In this document: positions 1 through 9,228 of the stretch, piece by piece
Layout: each line of letters starts with the position of its first letter
Position numbering within the stretch: position 1 is the first letter of the stretch
Assembly: GCA_002255495.1 (NCBI GenBank)
Contig: NCAP01000035.1
Coordinates: 1 to 42,605, forward strand
Direction: 5' to 3'
DNA length: 42,605 bases
Origin: Rhodospirillales bacterium 20-60-12
GTDB taxonomy: Bacteria; Pseudomonadota; Alphaproteobacteria; Acetobacterales; Acetobacteraceae
The notes under the pieces: generated by a model
The model's database searches: none
What the model saw: only the letters and a program-made list of their open reading frames with translations
Told to the model about the DNA's origin: nothing
Translations under genes and position numbers: made by a program

Positions 1-258
1 GGACCAGTCCTGGGCGAAGGGCATATTGCTGTTCACGCTGGTCATGCTGACCTGGCCTGGTGCGGCGGGCACGATGAGCCCGTGTTCCTGATGCAGGTTT
101 ATGCCTTGCGCAGTGCGGGCGCTGAAGGCGAGCAAAGCGGCTTTGCCGAATAAGGCGGTGAGCGAGACGGTGCACGTAAAGGCCTCGCCTTCATGATTGA
201 CGCCCTCGCCGTGATAGTTGCCGGCGGCGGCGAGCAATGTCTGCAACAAGTCGCTCAT
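1..258 (-). CDS. Hypothetical protein, N-terminal part only (runs off the window)
   Basis: Reading on the minus strand from ATG at 258, an open frame continues without a stop to the window edge, giving 86 residues beginning MSDLLQTLLAAAGNYHGEG. The start overlaps the stop of the upstream WD40 gene by four bases (ATGA), so the two are translationally coupled and this is the last visible gene of the long minus-strand string. The visible part has no signal peptide or membrane segment. It alternates short polar and hydrophobic stretches such as FTCTVSLTALF and AALLAFSARTA, suggesting a beta-rich fold. I do not recognise the family and propose no function. Confidence is in the frame and start, not in a product. 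Confidence 0.6.
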   Translation of the reverse strand, partial: MSDLLQTLLAAAGNYHGEGVNHEGEAFTCTVSLTALFGKAALLAFSARTAQGINLHQEHGLIVPAAPGQVSMTSVNSNMPFAQDWS

Positions 259-1301
259 GGTTTTTTCGAGAAATCGACACAGGCGACGAAACCCTCCTCG
301 GTGCCGAAACCGAGGTGATTACCGTTCGGGCTCCAGCACAAAGCCGAGACGGCACCACGGCCGGGGCCGGCGACGGGCAGGATGCGTTCGCGGGCGATAT
401 CGGCCACGACCACGAGCCCGTCGGCGAAGCCGGCCGCCACCACATCGTGCAGCGGGTGACAGGCGACGCGCTTGGCGATGATGCCATCGCCGCCGGCAAG
501 TTCGGTCGGGGCTTTGCCCATCGGTCCGCCGCCGAAGAAAGGCCATAGCACGATGGCATCGGCGCCGGCTGTGGCGAGCCAGCGGCCCGAGGCGGTGAAG
601 CCGTGGGATTCGGTTTTCGCCGGATAGCCGCTCATGCGCATATGCTGGCCATCGGGCTGGCGCCAGCCATGCAGGGCGTTTTCCTGCATGGTTGTCACGA
701 TGGCTTCGAACGCGGGATGGATGGCGATGCCGGTATGGCTGCCTTTCCATTCGAGGGTTTTGGCGGTGGTGGTTTTGGTGGCGGTGAACCAGATGGACGC
801 GCCGTTATAATGCGACGCGGCGACGCGTTTGCCTTTGCTGTCGATTGCAATGCCGGTGACGGTGGAAGGATGCTCCATCGTTTTGAGCAATGTGCCGTCG
901 GCGGCATAAAGATGGATTGATTTGCCGACCGCGCAGGCGATCAGCGGCAATGATTTCGCCCCTGCCCAACTGGCAACATGCTCGACCCATTTGCGGCCGA
1001 AACCGGCGATGCTTTGCGTTTGTGCACCGGGTGCCATGCGCGCAAGCTGGCCATCATCGCCACCGGTGATGAAGCCATCTGGCGTTACATCCTGCGCCAG
1101 GGACAGTACGGCACCTTTGTGAACATTGAGGCTCTGCCAGGATCGATCGGCAGGGTGGTAGAATTGTACTGTGCCATCGCCGAGTGCTGCGGCGAATGTC
1201 TGGCCGTTGCGCGAGAATTGGCAGCCGATGACGAACGCATCGACCTGCTGGGACACACCACGCTCGCGCAACAGGCTGTCGGGGCCTTCGATTATCGCCA
1301 T
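255..1301 (-). CDS. WD40 repeat protein
   Basis: This 348-residue cytoplasmic protein appears to be a single WD40-type beta propeller. Repeats are marked by recurring short motifs: FSRNGQTFAAALGDGTVQFY near residues 30-50, GFITGGDDGQLARM near 75-90, then GIAIDSKGKRVAASHYNGAS, HGFTASGRWLATAGADAIVLW and ALCWSPNGNHLGFGTEEGFV. GH and WD dipeptides are degenerate, as is usual for bacterial propellers. There is no signal peptide. The start ATG at 1301 shares one base with the stop of the CobW-family gene (TGATG), and its stop overlaps the next gene by four bases. Propellers are binding scaffolds; the coupling to a CobW GTPase suggests, as inference only, a partner in metal delivery or sensing. Confidence 0.8.
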   Translation of the reverse strand: MAIIEGPDSLLRERGVSQQVDAFVIGCQFSRNGQTFAAALGDGTVQFYHPADRSWQSLNVHKGAVLSLAQDVTPDGFITGGDDGQLARMAPGAQTQSIAGFGRKWVEHVASWAGAKSLPLIACAVGKSIHLYAADGTLLKTMEHPSTVTGIAIDSKGKRVAASHYNGASIWFTATKTTTAKTLEWKGSHTGIAIHPAFEAIVTTMQENALHGWRQPDGQHMRMSGYPAKTESHGFTASGRWLATAGADAIVLWPFFGGGPMGKAPTELAGGDGIIAKRVACHPLHDVVAAGFADGLVVVADIARERILPVAGPGRGAVSALCWSPNGNHLGFGTEEGFVACVDFSKKP

Positions 1302-2278
1302 CAGGCAACACAGCTTTCAAAGCCGCGGCGGAGTTGCGGGCGGTTCAGATCGCGGCCGATAAAGACGATGCGACTGACCCGTTTATCGCCCGCTTTCCAG
1401 GGCGCGACGTAATCGCCATCGGCGATCATGTGCACGGCCTGAAAGGCAAAGCGGCGGTTTTCGTTTTTATAGGCGAGAATGCCTTTGGTGCGCAGCAGAT
1501 CCTGCCCCTTGGTCGCCAGCAGGCCGCTGATCCAGGCGTTGAATTTTTCCGCATCCAGCGGCGCTTCGACGGACAGGCTGATCGAGTTCAGATGTTCATC
1601 ATGAGTGTGATTATCTTCATCGAGGAAATCGGGCACTTCGGCGAGTACGCGGTTGAGATCGAACGCGGCGAGGCCGAGCAATTTATCGACTGGCACATCC
1701 GCGCGTGTCGCGTGATTGATGGTGGCGAAGCGGTTGATGCTGCGAATCCGCGCTTCCACAATCGCCAACTCATCCGCTGTGACGAGATCGAGCTTGTTGA
1801 GCACGATGACATCGGCAAAGGCGATCTGGTCGGCGGCTTCTGGACTGTCATCGAGGCGGGCCAGCAGATGCTTGGCATCGACGACGGTGACGATGGCATC
1901 GAGCCGGGTTTTGGCTTTGACATCCTCATCGACAAAGAAAGTCTGCGCAACGGGCGCGGGGTTCGCAAGGCCGGTGGTCTCGACGATGATGCCGTCGAAT
2001 TTATCGCGCCGCTTCATCAGGCCGTTGATAATGCGGATCAAATCGCCGCGCACCGTGCAGCAGATGCAGCCGTTATTCATCTCAAAGACTTCTTCGTCGG
2101 AATCGACCACGAGGTCGTTATCGACGCCCAGTTCGCCGAATTCATTGATGATCACCGCGTAGCGCTTGCCATGATTTTCACTGAGAATCCGGTTCAGCAA
2201 CGTGGTTTTGCCGGCACCGAGATAGCCGGTGAGAACGGTGACGGGGATGAGTTTGGTCTCTGTGCTGAGGTCAGCCAT
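1301..2278 (-). CDS. CobW/COG0523-family GTPase (putative metallochaperone)
   Basis: A 325-residue G3E-family P-loop GTPase. The Walker A motif [16 protein letters not shown] is at residues 16-31, the family signature CICC lies in [13 protein letters not shown] at about 69-81 (metal-binding CxCC), the switch-like [13 protein letters not shown] type motif precedes it, [10 protein letters not shown] follows, and the NKLD guanine-specificity motif is near 160. The C-terminal CobW_C domain spans about 225-325. A short His/Asp-rich linker (EDNHTHDEH, about residue 222) is compatible with metal binding. Family members insert or buffer zinc, cobalt or other metals in client proteins; which metal is served cannot be read here. 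It overlaps the upstream O-antigen ligase-like gene by eight bases and shares one base with the WD40 gene downstream. No Zur-like site was seen because the gene sits inside an operon. Confidence 0.9.
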   Translation of the reverse strand: MADLSTETKLIPVTVLTGYLGAGKTTLLNRILSENHGKRYAVIINEFGELGVDNDLVVDSDEEVFEMNNGCICCTVRGDLIRIINGLMKRRDKFDGIIVETTGLANPAPVAQTFFVDEDVKAKTRLDAIVTVVDAKHLLARLDDSPEAADQIAFADVIVLNKLDLVTADELAIVEARIRSINRFATINHATRADVPVDKLLGLAAFDLNRVLAEVPDFLDEDNHTHDEHLNSISLSVEAPLDAEKFNAWISGLLATKGQDLLRTKGILAYKNENRRFAFQAVHMIADGDYVAPWKAGDKRVSRIVFIGRDLNRPQLRRGFESCVA

Positions 2279-3566
2279 GGGATGCGTCCGATTGCAAGGG
2301 TGGATCGTGATATAGGCGCTCGGGCTCGGCTGATCCAGAAGCGGCGAGGCCGAGCCCGGCCATCATGAACAGCCAGCCGGCCATGGGCAGGGTGGCGAAG
2401 CTGTCGGTCGAAGCGAGCGGCCAAGCGTAAGTGAGCACGCCGATGAACAGCCCGACGCGCAACGGTGCTGGATTGCGCCACAGGCCGCGCCCCAAAGCCA
2501 GCAGCCAGGCGGCGTTGAGGGCGGTGAACAAGGCAAGGCCAGGCAAGCCGGAATCGGTCGCGGCCTGGAGATAGAAATTATGCGGGTGGATGTTGCACGC
2601 GCCCAGGGCCAGCGCGGTTGGCGGAATATTCAGGGCGGGTATGCCGGTGCGGAATTGTGGCTGCGGGCAGAGATCGCGAAAGCCGTTGAAGCCATAACCA
2701 TGCCAGGGCGATTGCATGATCATGGCGTGCGCACTGGTGTAAAGCTCGCCATAAGGGCTGGCGGCGAAATGATCCATTTGCTGGGCGAAATGGATGACCA
2801 GTTTATGGTAGGTGGGCGGCGAGACGAGGGGCGTAGCGGCGATGAGCACCGCCCCCAGAGCCAGCGCCCCCAGGGCAGCGCCGCGCAATTGCCGCAGGAA
2901 CAGGGCAGCGACCGCGAGGCCGAGCAGCGCCAGCAAGGTGGGCATGCGCTGGCCGATCAGGATGACGGTGGCCATGCCGACCACCAGCAGAAAGAGGGAA
3001 ATCCGCCATAAAGGCTGCTTGCGGCCGATCAGCCAGGCCAAGGCCGGCAGCAAAGCAGGGAACAGTAAATGGGCATAAGGCGCACCCGCGCGCGGCCGCC
3101 AGAACGGGCCGGTCAATGAGCCGTCGGGCCAGCGGTGATCGCCGAACAGATTGCGCCCGGTGAGGATTTGCTGCCAGGATTCCAAGCCGATCCACAGACA
3201 CGACAAGGCCAGAGCAACCCAGGCAAAATGCCGCGCGCGCGCATCGCTCAGAACGAATTGCTCAAGCGCCGCAGCGAACAGAATGAGCCGCACCAATACC
3301 AGCGCCTGGACCAGGCCGGCCGGCCCTGAGCTGCCGAAACCCGGGATTGAGCAAATCACCTCCCAGCCCCACCAGAGCAGGGCGATGACGAGCCACGGCC
3401 GGCGCAGCCAGCGCCAATCGGCGGTGCCGGCGCAGGCGGCGAGAAACAGCAGGTCGGTGAGCACAATGAAAAGGTCCGCGAACGCCCTGGCATGCAGCAG
3501 CCAGAGCGGCAGAACCAAAGTGGCGGCCAGGGCGATGCTGTGCAGCCGGGTCGGGCGAAGGCTCAT
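2271..3566 (-). CDS. O-antigen ligase / Wzy-type polymerase-like membrane protein
   Basis: A 431-residue inner-membrane protein with about ten to twelve hydrophobic helices, spread from residue 12 ([15 protein letters not shown]) to about residue 405. The large periplasmic loop near residues 265-335 carries [13 protein letters not shown] and the signature-like [21 protein letters not shown]. This His-containing stretch is typical of the Wzy_C/O-antigen ligase superfamily, which transfers or polymerises lipid-linked glycans. Sequence alone does not separate a WaaL ligase from a polymerase or other O-glycan ligase. The start overlaps the stop of the glycosyltransferase gene by four bases, making a two-gene surface-glycan pair inside an otherwise housekeeping operon. 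Confidence 0.82.
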   Translation of the reverse strand: MSLRPTRLHSIALAATLVLPLWLLHARAFADLFIVLTDLLFLAACAGTADWRWLRRPWLVIALLWWGWEVICSIPGFGSSGPAGLVQALVLVRLILFAAALEQFVLSDARARHFAWVALALSCLWIGLESWQQILTGRNLFGDHRWPDGSLTGPFWRPRAGAPYAHLLFPALLPALAWLIGRKQPLWRISLFLLVVGMATVILIGQRMPTLLALLGLAVAALFLRQLRGAALGALALGAVLIAATPLVSPPTYHKLVIHFAQQMDHFAASPYGELYTSAHAMIMQSPWHGYGFNGFRDLCPQPQFRTGIPALNIPPTALALGACNIHPHNFYLQAATDSGLPGLALFTALNAAWLLALGRGLWRNPAPLRVGLFIGVLTYAWPLASTDSFATLPMAGWLFMMAGLGLAASGSAEPERLYHDPPLQSDASHG

Positions 3567-4642
3567 GGGCGGCGAAGATCCTCGAATTTTTCAGCCAGCC
3601 GGTTCATGTCGAACAAGCCGGCGCGCTGCAAGCCTGCCGCACTCAGGCGGGCGCGGGCGGCCGGGTCTTGCGCCAATTGGACGAGGGCGGCGCTGAAGGC
3701 GGGAATATCGAGCGGTTCGACATAAAGTGCGGCATCGCCGGCGATTTCCGGCAGGCCGCCGCGGGCCGTCGTGACCAGGGCGGCGCCGGAAGCCAGGGCT
3801 TCGAGTGCGACCAGCCCGAACGGTTCGGCCCACAGGCTGGGCACGACCACGATGGCGGCTTGGGCCATGGCGGCCAGCACGTCCTCGTGGCTGACCGGAC
3901 CGCGCAGCGGAATCTGATGGCTCTCCGCCAGAGCGGCCATGCGGCTTAGAAAAGCGGTTTGCGGGCTGTCCGGCCCGAACCGGTCGCCGCCCAATATGCG
4001 CGCTTGCCAGCCGGGCAGATGCGGCAAGGCCTGGGCTACGGCCTCGATGAAGGGGACGATGCCTTTGCCCTCGACGATCCGCCCGGCGAATAAAATCTCA
4101 GCCGCGCGCTGGGAAGGCGGCAAAGCAGGCGGCAATTCATCGGCGCAAATGCCGTTGGGGATCACCACAGGCGGCATCACAATTTGCGGCAGCCCCTCCA
4201 TGAAACGCCGGCGGAGAAAATCCGACACGCAGACCACCCGGTGCAGCCGGCGCAAGGCCGCTTCGCGGTCGCGCGGGGTGCGCAGCCCGCGCATCGATTG
4301 CGGGTCATTATGCAAATACAGGATCACCCGGCTCGCCGGCAGCCACGCGGCGGCGAAGCGTGCGAGGCGCGGCATTTGATGAATTTCGACGATGTCAGGC
4401 CGGTCCCGGCGCAATTGCGCGATGACCCGCAGGCCATACAGCCACGGCCATCGCCCGGCGACCGCGCGATAAGGCAAGGCAGGGAATAAAGGATGGCGCT
4501 GCACGCCGCCATAAACCTCGACGGATTGGGCTGCCACATGGGCGATGCGGCGCACCACCATGGCAATGGCGCCGGCATGGATGGGCCCGAACCCCTCACG
4601 CGGCGGCAAGATCATGGCGATGTCAGGCATCAACCGGCTCAT
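3563..4642 (-). CDS. Family 4-type glycosyltransferase (GT-B fold)
   Basis: A 359-residue cytoplasmic glycosyltransferase. The N-terminal acceptor domain begins IAMILPPREGFGPIHAGAIA, a lectin-like opening common in GT4 enzymes. The C-terminal donor-binding domain contains EILFAGRIVEGKGIVPFIEA (about 182-201) and the conserved nucleotide-sugar site VVPSLWAEPFGLVALEALASG (about 271-291) with the EPFGLVALEA E-x7-E pattern. The start at 4642 overlaps the gpsA stop by four bases, and the stop overlaps the O-antigen ligase-like gene by four. Together they suggest assembly of a lipopolysaccharide core or capsule chain; donor and acceptor sugars cannot be predicted. Confidence 0.88.
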   Translation of the reverse strand: MSRLMPDIAMILPPREGFGPIHAGAIAMVVRRIAHVAAQSVEVYGGVQRHPLFPALPYRAVAGRWPWLYGLRVIAQLRRDRPDIVEIHQMPRLARFAAAWLPASRVILYLHNDPQSMRGLRTPRDREAALRRLHRVVCVSDFLRRRFMEGLPQIVMPPVVIPNGICADELPPALPPSQRAAEILFAGRIVEGKGIVPFIEAVAQALPHLPGWQARILGGDRFGPDSPQTAFLSRMAALAESHQIPLRGPVSHEDVLAAMAQAAIVVVPSLWAEPFGLVALEALASGAALVTTARGGLPEIAGDAALYVEPLDIPAFSAALVQLAQDPAARARLSAAGLQRAGLFDMNRLAEKFEDLRRP

Positions 4643-5604
4643 TCATCGCGCATATCCCGCGCCAGCAATTGGGCGGTGGTCTGGGCGATGTCGGTGCGGC
4701 CTGCGAGCAATTCGACCACCGCCTGGGTGATCGGCATGTCCACACCGCGTTGCGCCGCTCGCGCCAGCAAGGCAGGCGCGGTGCTGACACCCTCGGTCAC
4801 ACCGTTGCGGGCGGCAAGGATATCGGCCAGAGCATCGCCGCGTCCCAGCGCATAGCCGAGGGAGAAATTCCGGCTTGCGGCGCCGGTGCAGGTGAGCAGC
4901 AAATCACCCAGGCCCGCGAGGCCGGAAATGGTCTCGGCCTTGCCGCCCAAGGCAGCGGCGAGCCGGCCGATTTCCGCAACGCCACGGGTGATCAGGGCGG
5001 CGCGCGCATTCTCGCCCAGCCCCGCACCGCTGACCATGCCGGCGGCGATGGCGATGACGTTTTTGGCGGCCCCGCCGATTGCGGCACCGAGCGGATCGGT
5101 GCTGCCGTACAGCCGGAAATAGGGGGCGGCGAGCCGCTCCATCACGTGGCGGCCGAAAATCGGGTCGGCCATGGCGAGCACGGCGGCGGCGGGCAGGCCG
5201 GCGGCGATTTCATGGGCGAAATTCGGCCCGGTGAGCACGGCGCAGGGGCGGCCGGGATGGGTTGCGGCGGCAACCTCGCCGGGCAGACGCAGGCTGCCCG
5301 CCTCGATCCCCTTGCAGGCCAGCACCAGCGGGCCGTCGCCGCGGGGCAGTTGCGTCAGAACCGCGCGCAAATGCTGCATCGGCACAACCAGGATGCTGAT
5401 GTCAGCGGCCGGCAGATCGGCGGTGCAGGTGATCGCTGCGCCAAGCGCGATGCCGGGCAGGCGCGGGTTGAGCCGGCTGCTTGCCATAGCGCTGACGGCC
5501 TCACGGTTGCGGCCCCAGAGCGTGACATGCCGGCCGGCGCGCGCCTGCATGACCGCAAGCGCCGTGCCCCAGGCGCCCGCACCGATAATCGCGAGGTCAC
5601 TCAT
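4639..5604 (-). CDS. gpsA: Glycerol-3-phosphate dehydrogenase [NAD(P)+]
   Basis: A 321-residue enzyme that reduces dihydroxyacetone phosphate to sn-glycerol 3-phosphate, supplying the phospholipid backbone. The Rossmann motif IGAGAWGTALAVMQARAG is at residues 7-24, the LVLACKGIE motif near 95-105, the catalytic-lysine segment GAAIGGAAKNVIAIAAGM near 177-194, and the C-terminal-domain signature ISGLAGLGDLLLTCTG near 245-260, followed by R-N-F-S-L-G. Length is normal for the family. It overlaps the rlmJ stop by eight bases. The arrangement tsaD-rlmJ-gpsA resembles other alphaproteobacteria, where gpsA often follows tsaD directly. Confidence 0.97.
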   Translation of the reverse strand: MSDLAIIGAGAWGTALAVMQARAGRHVTLWGRNREAVSAMASSRLNPRLPGIALGAAITCTADLPAADISILVVPMQHLRAVLTQLPRGDGPLVLACKGIEAGSLRLPGEVAAATHPGRPCAVLTGPNFAHEIAAGLPAAAVLAMADPIFGRHVMERLAAPYFRLYGSTDPLGAAIGGAAKNVIAIAAGMVSGAGLGENARAALITRGVAEIGRLAAALGGKAETISGLAGLGDLLLTCTGAASRNFSLGYALGRGDALADILAARNGVTEGVSTAPALLARAAQRGVDMPITQAVVELLAGRTDIAQTTAQLLARDMRDE

Positions 5605-6409
5605 CGGCGATACGGCTCACCGCGAAACCGCCGCTCGGCTCGGCCAGCCGATCTGCCAGCGCGTCGAGAATTTCGCTGGCGGCAGCTTCGAACCCGTAAG
5701 GCGGGTTGAGCAGCACCAGGCCGCAGCCGGTCAGGCGCGCGGGGTCGGTTGGTTCGGCGCGGAAAAATTCGGCGGCAACGATGTCGCGCAGGCCGGCCAG
5801 ACGCAGATTTTCGTGAAAGCCGCGCGAGGGCGCGCGATGTTTGAGCGGATACCAGGCGGCATAGACGCCCTGGGGAAAACGCGCCTGGGCGGGTTTCAGG
5901 GCGGCAGCCAATCGGTCGAACTCATCGGGTGCTTCAAACGGCGGATCGATCAGGATCAGCGCGCGGCGCTCGGGCGGCGGCAGCAGCGCGCCCAGCGCCT
6001 CGTAGCCGTCACGATGATGGATATGCACGCGCGGATCGCCCGCCATGGCGCGGCGCAGAACCCGGACGTCCTCGGGGTGCCATTCGCAGCAGGCCAGCCG
6101 ATCGGTGGGGCGCAGCAAAGCCTGGATCAGAACCGGGGAGCCCGGGTAGAGGCCGAGTTGGCGGACCAGTTTGATATAATCATCAAGCGGCGGGGCGGCG
6201 CCTTTGAGCAGGATTTCGATGCCGCCGGCGGCCTCGTTGGTGCGGCGGGCGGGCTCGGCCTTCAGATCATAGCGGCCGATGCCGGCATGGGTGTCGAGCA
6301 CGAAAAGCGGCTTGGGTTTGGCGGTGAGCGCGCGCATCAGCCAGACCAGCAAGGCGTGCTTCATGGTGTCGGCGAAATTGCCGGCGTGAAAGGCGTGGCG
6401 ATAATTCAC
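5597..6409 (-). CDS. rlmJ: 23S rRNA (adenine(2030)-N6)-methyltransferase RlmJ
   Basis: A 270-residue SAM-dependent rRNA methyltransferase. It opens with the family-diagnostic MNYRHAFHAGNFADTMKHAL, followed by the SAM-binding region VLDTHAGIGRYDL (about 37-49) and the catalytic ILIDPPFE motif (N6-adenine DPPF/Y type, about 150-157). The C-terminal part contains GLVLLNPPYGFE. The family methylates A2030 of 23S rRNA in E. coli and needs no partner. Length is close to the E. coli enzyme. The start overlaps the tsaD stop by four bases (ATGA). Confidence 0.94.
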   Translation of the reverse strand: MNYRHAFHAGNFADTMKHALLVWLMRALTAKPKPLFVLDTHAGIGRYDLKAEPARRTNEAAGGIEILLKGAAPPLDDYIKLVRQLGLYPGSPVLIQALLRPTDRLACCEWHPEDVRVLRRAMAGDPRVHIHHRDGYEALGALLPPPERRALILIDPPFEAPDEFDRLAAALKPAQARFPQGVYAAWYPLKHRAPSRGFHENLRLAGLRDIVAAEFFRAEPTDPARLTGCGLVLLNPPYGFEAAASEILDALADRLAEPSGGFAVSRIADE

Positions 6410-7434
6410 GGTGTTGCCAATTCCTGCAAAGGCCAGCGCGGGCGGCAGATGGTGGCGATATCGCCCATCTGGCCGGCATGACGGCGTTCGAGTGCGGCCC
6501 AGGCGACCATGACCGCGTTATCGGTGCACAGGCGCAAAGGCGGGGCGATGAGGATGGTGCCGGCAGCTTCAGCCGTGCCGGCGAGGCGGGCGCGGATCTC
6601 CTGATTGGCGGCGACACCGCCGGCGGCGACCAAGGCTGTGGCGCCAGGGAGCATGGCCAGAGCATGCGCCGTGCGGTCGCTCAGAATCTCGCTCACCGCG
6701 CGTTGGAAGCTCGCCGCGATGTCAGCGGCGATGGCGCGCGGCAAGGCGCCGTTCTGGTGCGGGGCGATGAGCTGCGCGACAGCAGTTTTCAGACCGGAGA
6801 AACTGAAATCACAGCCCGGCCGGCCGCGCATCGGCCGGGGCAGATCATGGGCGCGGGCATTGCCCTCGCGCGCCAGAGCTTCCAGCGCCGGGCCGCCGGG
6901 CAAAGGCAAGCCGAGTAATTTGGCCACTTTATCGAACGCCTCGCCGACCGCATCATCGAGCGTGCTGCCGAGCCTTCGATAGCGCCCGACGCCCTCGATG
7001 GCGACGAGTTGGCAATGACCGCCCGAGACCAGGAGGAGCAGATAGGGAAAACCGGGCGGCGCTACGGCGAGCCCCGGCAACCGGGCGGTCAATGCGTGGG
7101 CTTCGAGATGATTGATGCCGTAAAAATCCGCGCCGGTGGCCAGCGCCATGCCTTTGGCGAAGCCGGCACCGACGATCAGCCCGCCGATCAAACCGGGGCC
7201 GGAGGTCGCGGCAATGCCCGCCAAATCATGCGCCGCGAGGCCGGCATCGGCGAGCGCCATGCGGACCATGGCGGGCAAGGCGGCCAGATGCGCACGCGCG
7301 GCGATCTCCGGCACCACGCCGCCGAAGGGGGCATGGTCGGCGAATTGGCTGAGCACGCGCTCGGCGAGAATCCGGCCATCGTCAGCGAGAATGGCGACCG
7401 CGGTTTCATCGCACGAACTTTCGATGGCGAGCAT
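6406..7434 (-). CDS. tsaD: tRNA N6-adenosine threonylcarbamoyltransferase TsaD
   Basis: TsaD transfers the threonylcarbamoyl group to A37 of ANN-decoding tRNAs (t6A). The 342-residue form starts MLAIESSCDETAVAILADD, the canonical family N-terminus. Further motifs are the metal-binding NHLEAHALTAR (about 108-118), LVSGGHCQLV (about 134-143), the ASKH-fold segment GEAFDKVAKLLGLPLPGGP and AAGGVAANQEIR near the C-terminus. The frame is open back to an ATG at 7506, but those extra 24 codons use codons rare here (AGA, AGT, CTT), lack a Shine-Dalgarno site and would leave only 23 bases to the divergent hemC, so I prefer 7434. It heads the minus-strand operon. The Sua5-type partner of the pathway lies at 21617. 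Confidence 0.95.
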   Translation of the reverse strand: MLAIESSCDETAVAILADDGRILAERVLSQFADHAPFGGVVPEIAARAHLAALPAMVRMALADAGLAAHDLAGIAATSGPGLIGGLIVGAGFAKGMALATGADFYGINHLEAHALTARLPGLAVAPPGFPYLLLLVSGGHCQLVAIEGVGRYRRLGSTLDDAVGEAFDKVAKLLGLPLPGGPALEALAREGNARAHDLPRPMRGRPGCDFSFSGLKTAVAQLIAPHQNGALPRAIAADIAASFQRAVSEILSDRTAHALAMLPGATALVAAGGVAANQEIRARLAGTAEAAGTILIAPPLRLCTDNAVMVAWAALERRHAGQMGDIATICRPRWPLQELATP

Positions 7435-7529
7435 CGGCGCGTGGGAGAGTGCACTGCGCGTTTCAGGCGCGGGCTCAAGACTGGAATAGGTCGCTTTTCT
7501 TTCCATCGGAGCGGTTCTAGAGGATTGTT

Positions 7530-8528
7530 ATGTCGCTCGCCCATCCCCCCATTCAATCTGCCGGCCGAAATCTTCCTATGCGCGTGGGAACGCGCGCATC
7601 GCCGCTGGCGCGCGCGCAGACTGCCAAATTCATCGAACGGCTGCGCGAGGTGTGCCCCGCACTCGGCTTCGAGGCGGCGTTCGAGGAGCATGTCATCTCG
7701 ACGACGGGTGACGAAGTGCAGGACCGCAGGCTGGCCGATATCGGCGGCAAGGGTTTGTTCGCCAAGGAAATCCATGAGGCGCTGATTGCCGGGCGTATCG
7801 ATTTTGCGGTTCACAGCCTGAAGGATCTGGAGACCACCCTGCCCGAGGGCATCGTGCTGGCCTGCACCTTGACCCGTGAGGATGCGCGCGATGCGCTGAT
7901 TCTTGGCCCGGGCATGAGCCCGGCTGACGCAAGCGATGACCCGCTGAATATCTGGACCGCTTTGCCGGCCCGCGCGATCATCGGCACATCGTCGATGCGG
8001 CGGCAGGCGCAATTGCTGCATGCGCGGCCCGATTTGTCGGTGACCATGCTGCGCGGCAATGTGCAGACGCGGCTCAAGCGAATTGCCGCCGGCGACGTGA
8101 CCGGCAGCCTGCTGGCCTTGGCCGGGCTGCGCCGGCTGGGCCTCGCGCATCATGCCGCCGCGGTGATCGACCCTGAGGCGATGGTGCCGGCGGCCGGGCA
8201 AGGCATTGTCGGGGTGACGGTGCGCGCCGCCGATGAGGCGTTTCATCGGCTTCTGGCCGCCATCGAGGACCCTGAGGCGAAAGCGGTCTCCACCGCCGAA
8301 CGCGCGTTGCTGGCCGCCTTGGATGGCTCCTGCCGCACGCCGATCGGCGGCTATGCGCGGTTGTTGCCCGATGGGCAATTGCATTTGACCGGGCTTGTGG
8401 CGCGCGGCGATGGCAGTTTTCTGCTCAAGCGCAGCCTGCATGGCGCGGTTGAGGATGCCTTTCGGCTAGGGACCAGTTTGGGCGATGCCCTGCGCGCCGA
8501 TTCACCAGCCGATATTTTTGCGGCCTGA
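7530..8528 (+). CDS. hemC: Hydroxymethylbilane synthase (porphobilinogen deaminase)
   Basis: A 332-residue cytoplasmic enzyme that polymerises four porphobilinogens to hydroxymethylbilane in haem synthesis. The conserved opening MRVGTRASPLARAQTAKF starts at residue 17; later come ARAIIGTSSMRRQAQLL (about 148-164), the Arg-rich LRGNVQTRLKRI, PAAGQGIVGV, and the cofactor-attachment cysteine in LDGSCRTPIGGYA (about 265-277). I keep the upstream ATG at 7530 because AGAGGA sits six bases before it, whereas the internal ATG at 7578 has no ribosome site. That adds a 16-residue leader beginning MSLAHPPIQ. It is divergent from tsaD and heads hemC-hemD-mitofilin-hemY. Confidence 0.96.
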   Translation: MSLAHPPIQSAGRNLPMRVGTRASPLARAQTAKFIERLREVCPALGFEAAFEEHVISTTGDEVQDRRLADIGGKGLFAKEIHEALIAGRIDFAVHSLKDLETTLPEGIVLACTLTREDARDALILGPGMSPADASDDPLNIWTALPARAIIGTSSMRRQAQLLHARPDLSVTMLRGNVQTRLKRIAAGDVTGSLLALAGLRRLGLAHHAAAVIDPEAMVPAAGQGIVGVTVRAADEAFHRLLAAIEDPEAKAVSTAERALLAALDGSCRTPIGGYARLLPDGQLHLTGLVARGDGSFLLKRSLHGAVEDAFRLGTSLGDALRADSPADIFAA

Positions 8529-8532
8529 GATA

Positions 8533-9228
8533 ATGAAGGGTGTGTTGATTACCCGGCCCGAGCCGGGTGCGAGCGATACGGCGGCGCGCATTGCAGCCTT
8601 GGGCCACCGACCGGTGCTGGCACCCTGCATGAATGTGGCCCCGGCGGCGCCGATCCGCCTGGAGCAGGACCCGGTTGCGATATTGGCGACCAGCGCCCAG
8701 GCGCTCGCGGCGCTGATCCATTTGCCGCGCGGCATCCGGTTTCTCGCGGTCGGTGACGCGACCGCGCAGCAGGCGCGCGACCATGGCTTTAGCGATGTGA
8801 TCAGCGCCGGCGGCAATGCGGCCGATTTGGCCATGCTGATCCGCCGGACGGTGGAACCCAAATCCGGTGTAATCCTGTTTGCCGCCGGCGCCGAGCAAGG
8901 CTTGCAATTGGCCGGACAGTTACGGCGCGGCGGATACCGCATCACCCGCCGGGTGGCGTATCGGGCGAGTGGGGCGTCCGCCCTGCCCGATCAAGCCGTG
9001 CAGGCGCTGCGCGGCGGTGAAATCAGCAAGGTTCTGCTGTTCTCCGGCCAGACGGCGGCCTCGTTTTCGCGGCTGATGCGCCAGCATGATCTGGTGGCCA
9101 GCTGCAGCGGCGTAGAGGCCCTGGTGCTCAGCGAGCAAGTGGCGATCGTCGCGCAAGGCTTGCCCTGGGCTCAAATCCGTGTCGCATTAGCGCCTAATCA
9201 AGACGAGATATTGGCATTGCTCACATGA
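8533..9228 (+). CDS. hemD: Uroporphyrinogen-III synthase
   Basis: A 231-residue cytoplasmic cyclase that inverts ring D of hydroxymethylbilane to give uroporphyrinogen III. The start MKGVLITRPEPGASDTAARI is the usual family opening, and the ATG at 8533 lies four bases after the hemC stop. The open frame extends 16 codons further upstream, but only inside hemC. The remaining sequence is poorly conserved, as is normal for HemD: two alternating alpha/beta halves with VILFAAGAEQGLQLAGQLRRGG (about 115-135) and KVLLFSGQTAASFSRL (about 167-182). Identification rests on the opening motif, length and position directly after hemC. Confidence 0.92.
   Translation: MKGVLITRPEPGASDTAARIAALGHRPVLAPCMNVAPAAPIRLEQDPVAILATSAQALAALIHLPRGIRFLAVGDATAQQARDHGFSDVISAGGNAADLAMLIRRTVEPKSGVILFAAGAEQGLQLAGQLRRGGYRITRRVAYRASGASALPDQAVQALRGGEISKVLLFSGQTAASFSRLMRQHDLVASCSGVEALVLSEQVAIVAQGLPWAQIRVALAPNQDEILALLT

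Noticed and set aside
1334-2368. 344-codon plus-strand open frame opposite the CobW-family gene
   Set aside because: It is the antisense of a clearly identified GTPase; the translation has no recognisable motif and high-GC genomes routinely give such frames.
5171-6481. 436-codon plus-strand open frame opposite gpsA and rlmJ
   Set aside because: It covers two well-identified genes in antisense and has no family features or ribosome site.
7188-8441. 417-codon minus-strand open frame opposite hemC and overlapping tsaD
   Set aside because: Its last part is another frame of tsaD and the rest is antisense to hemC; rich in Gln/His/Arg with no motif.
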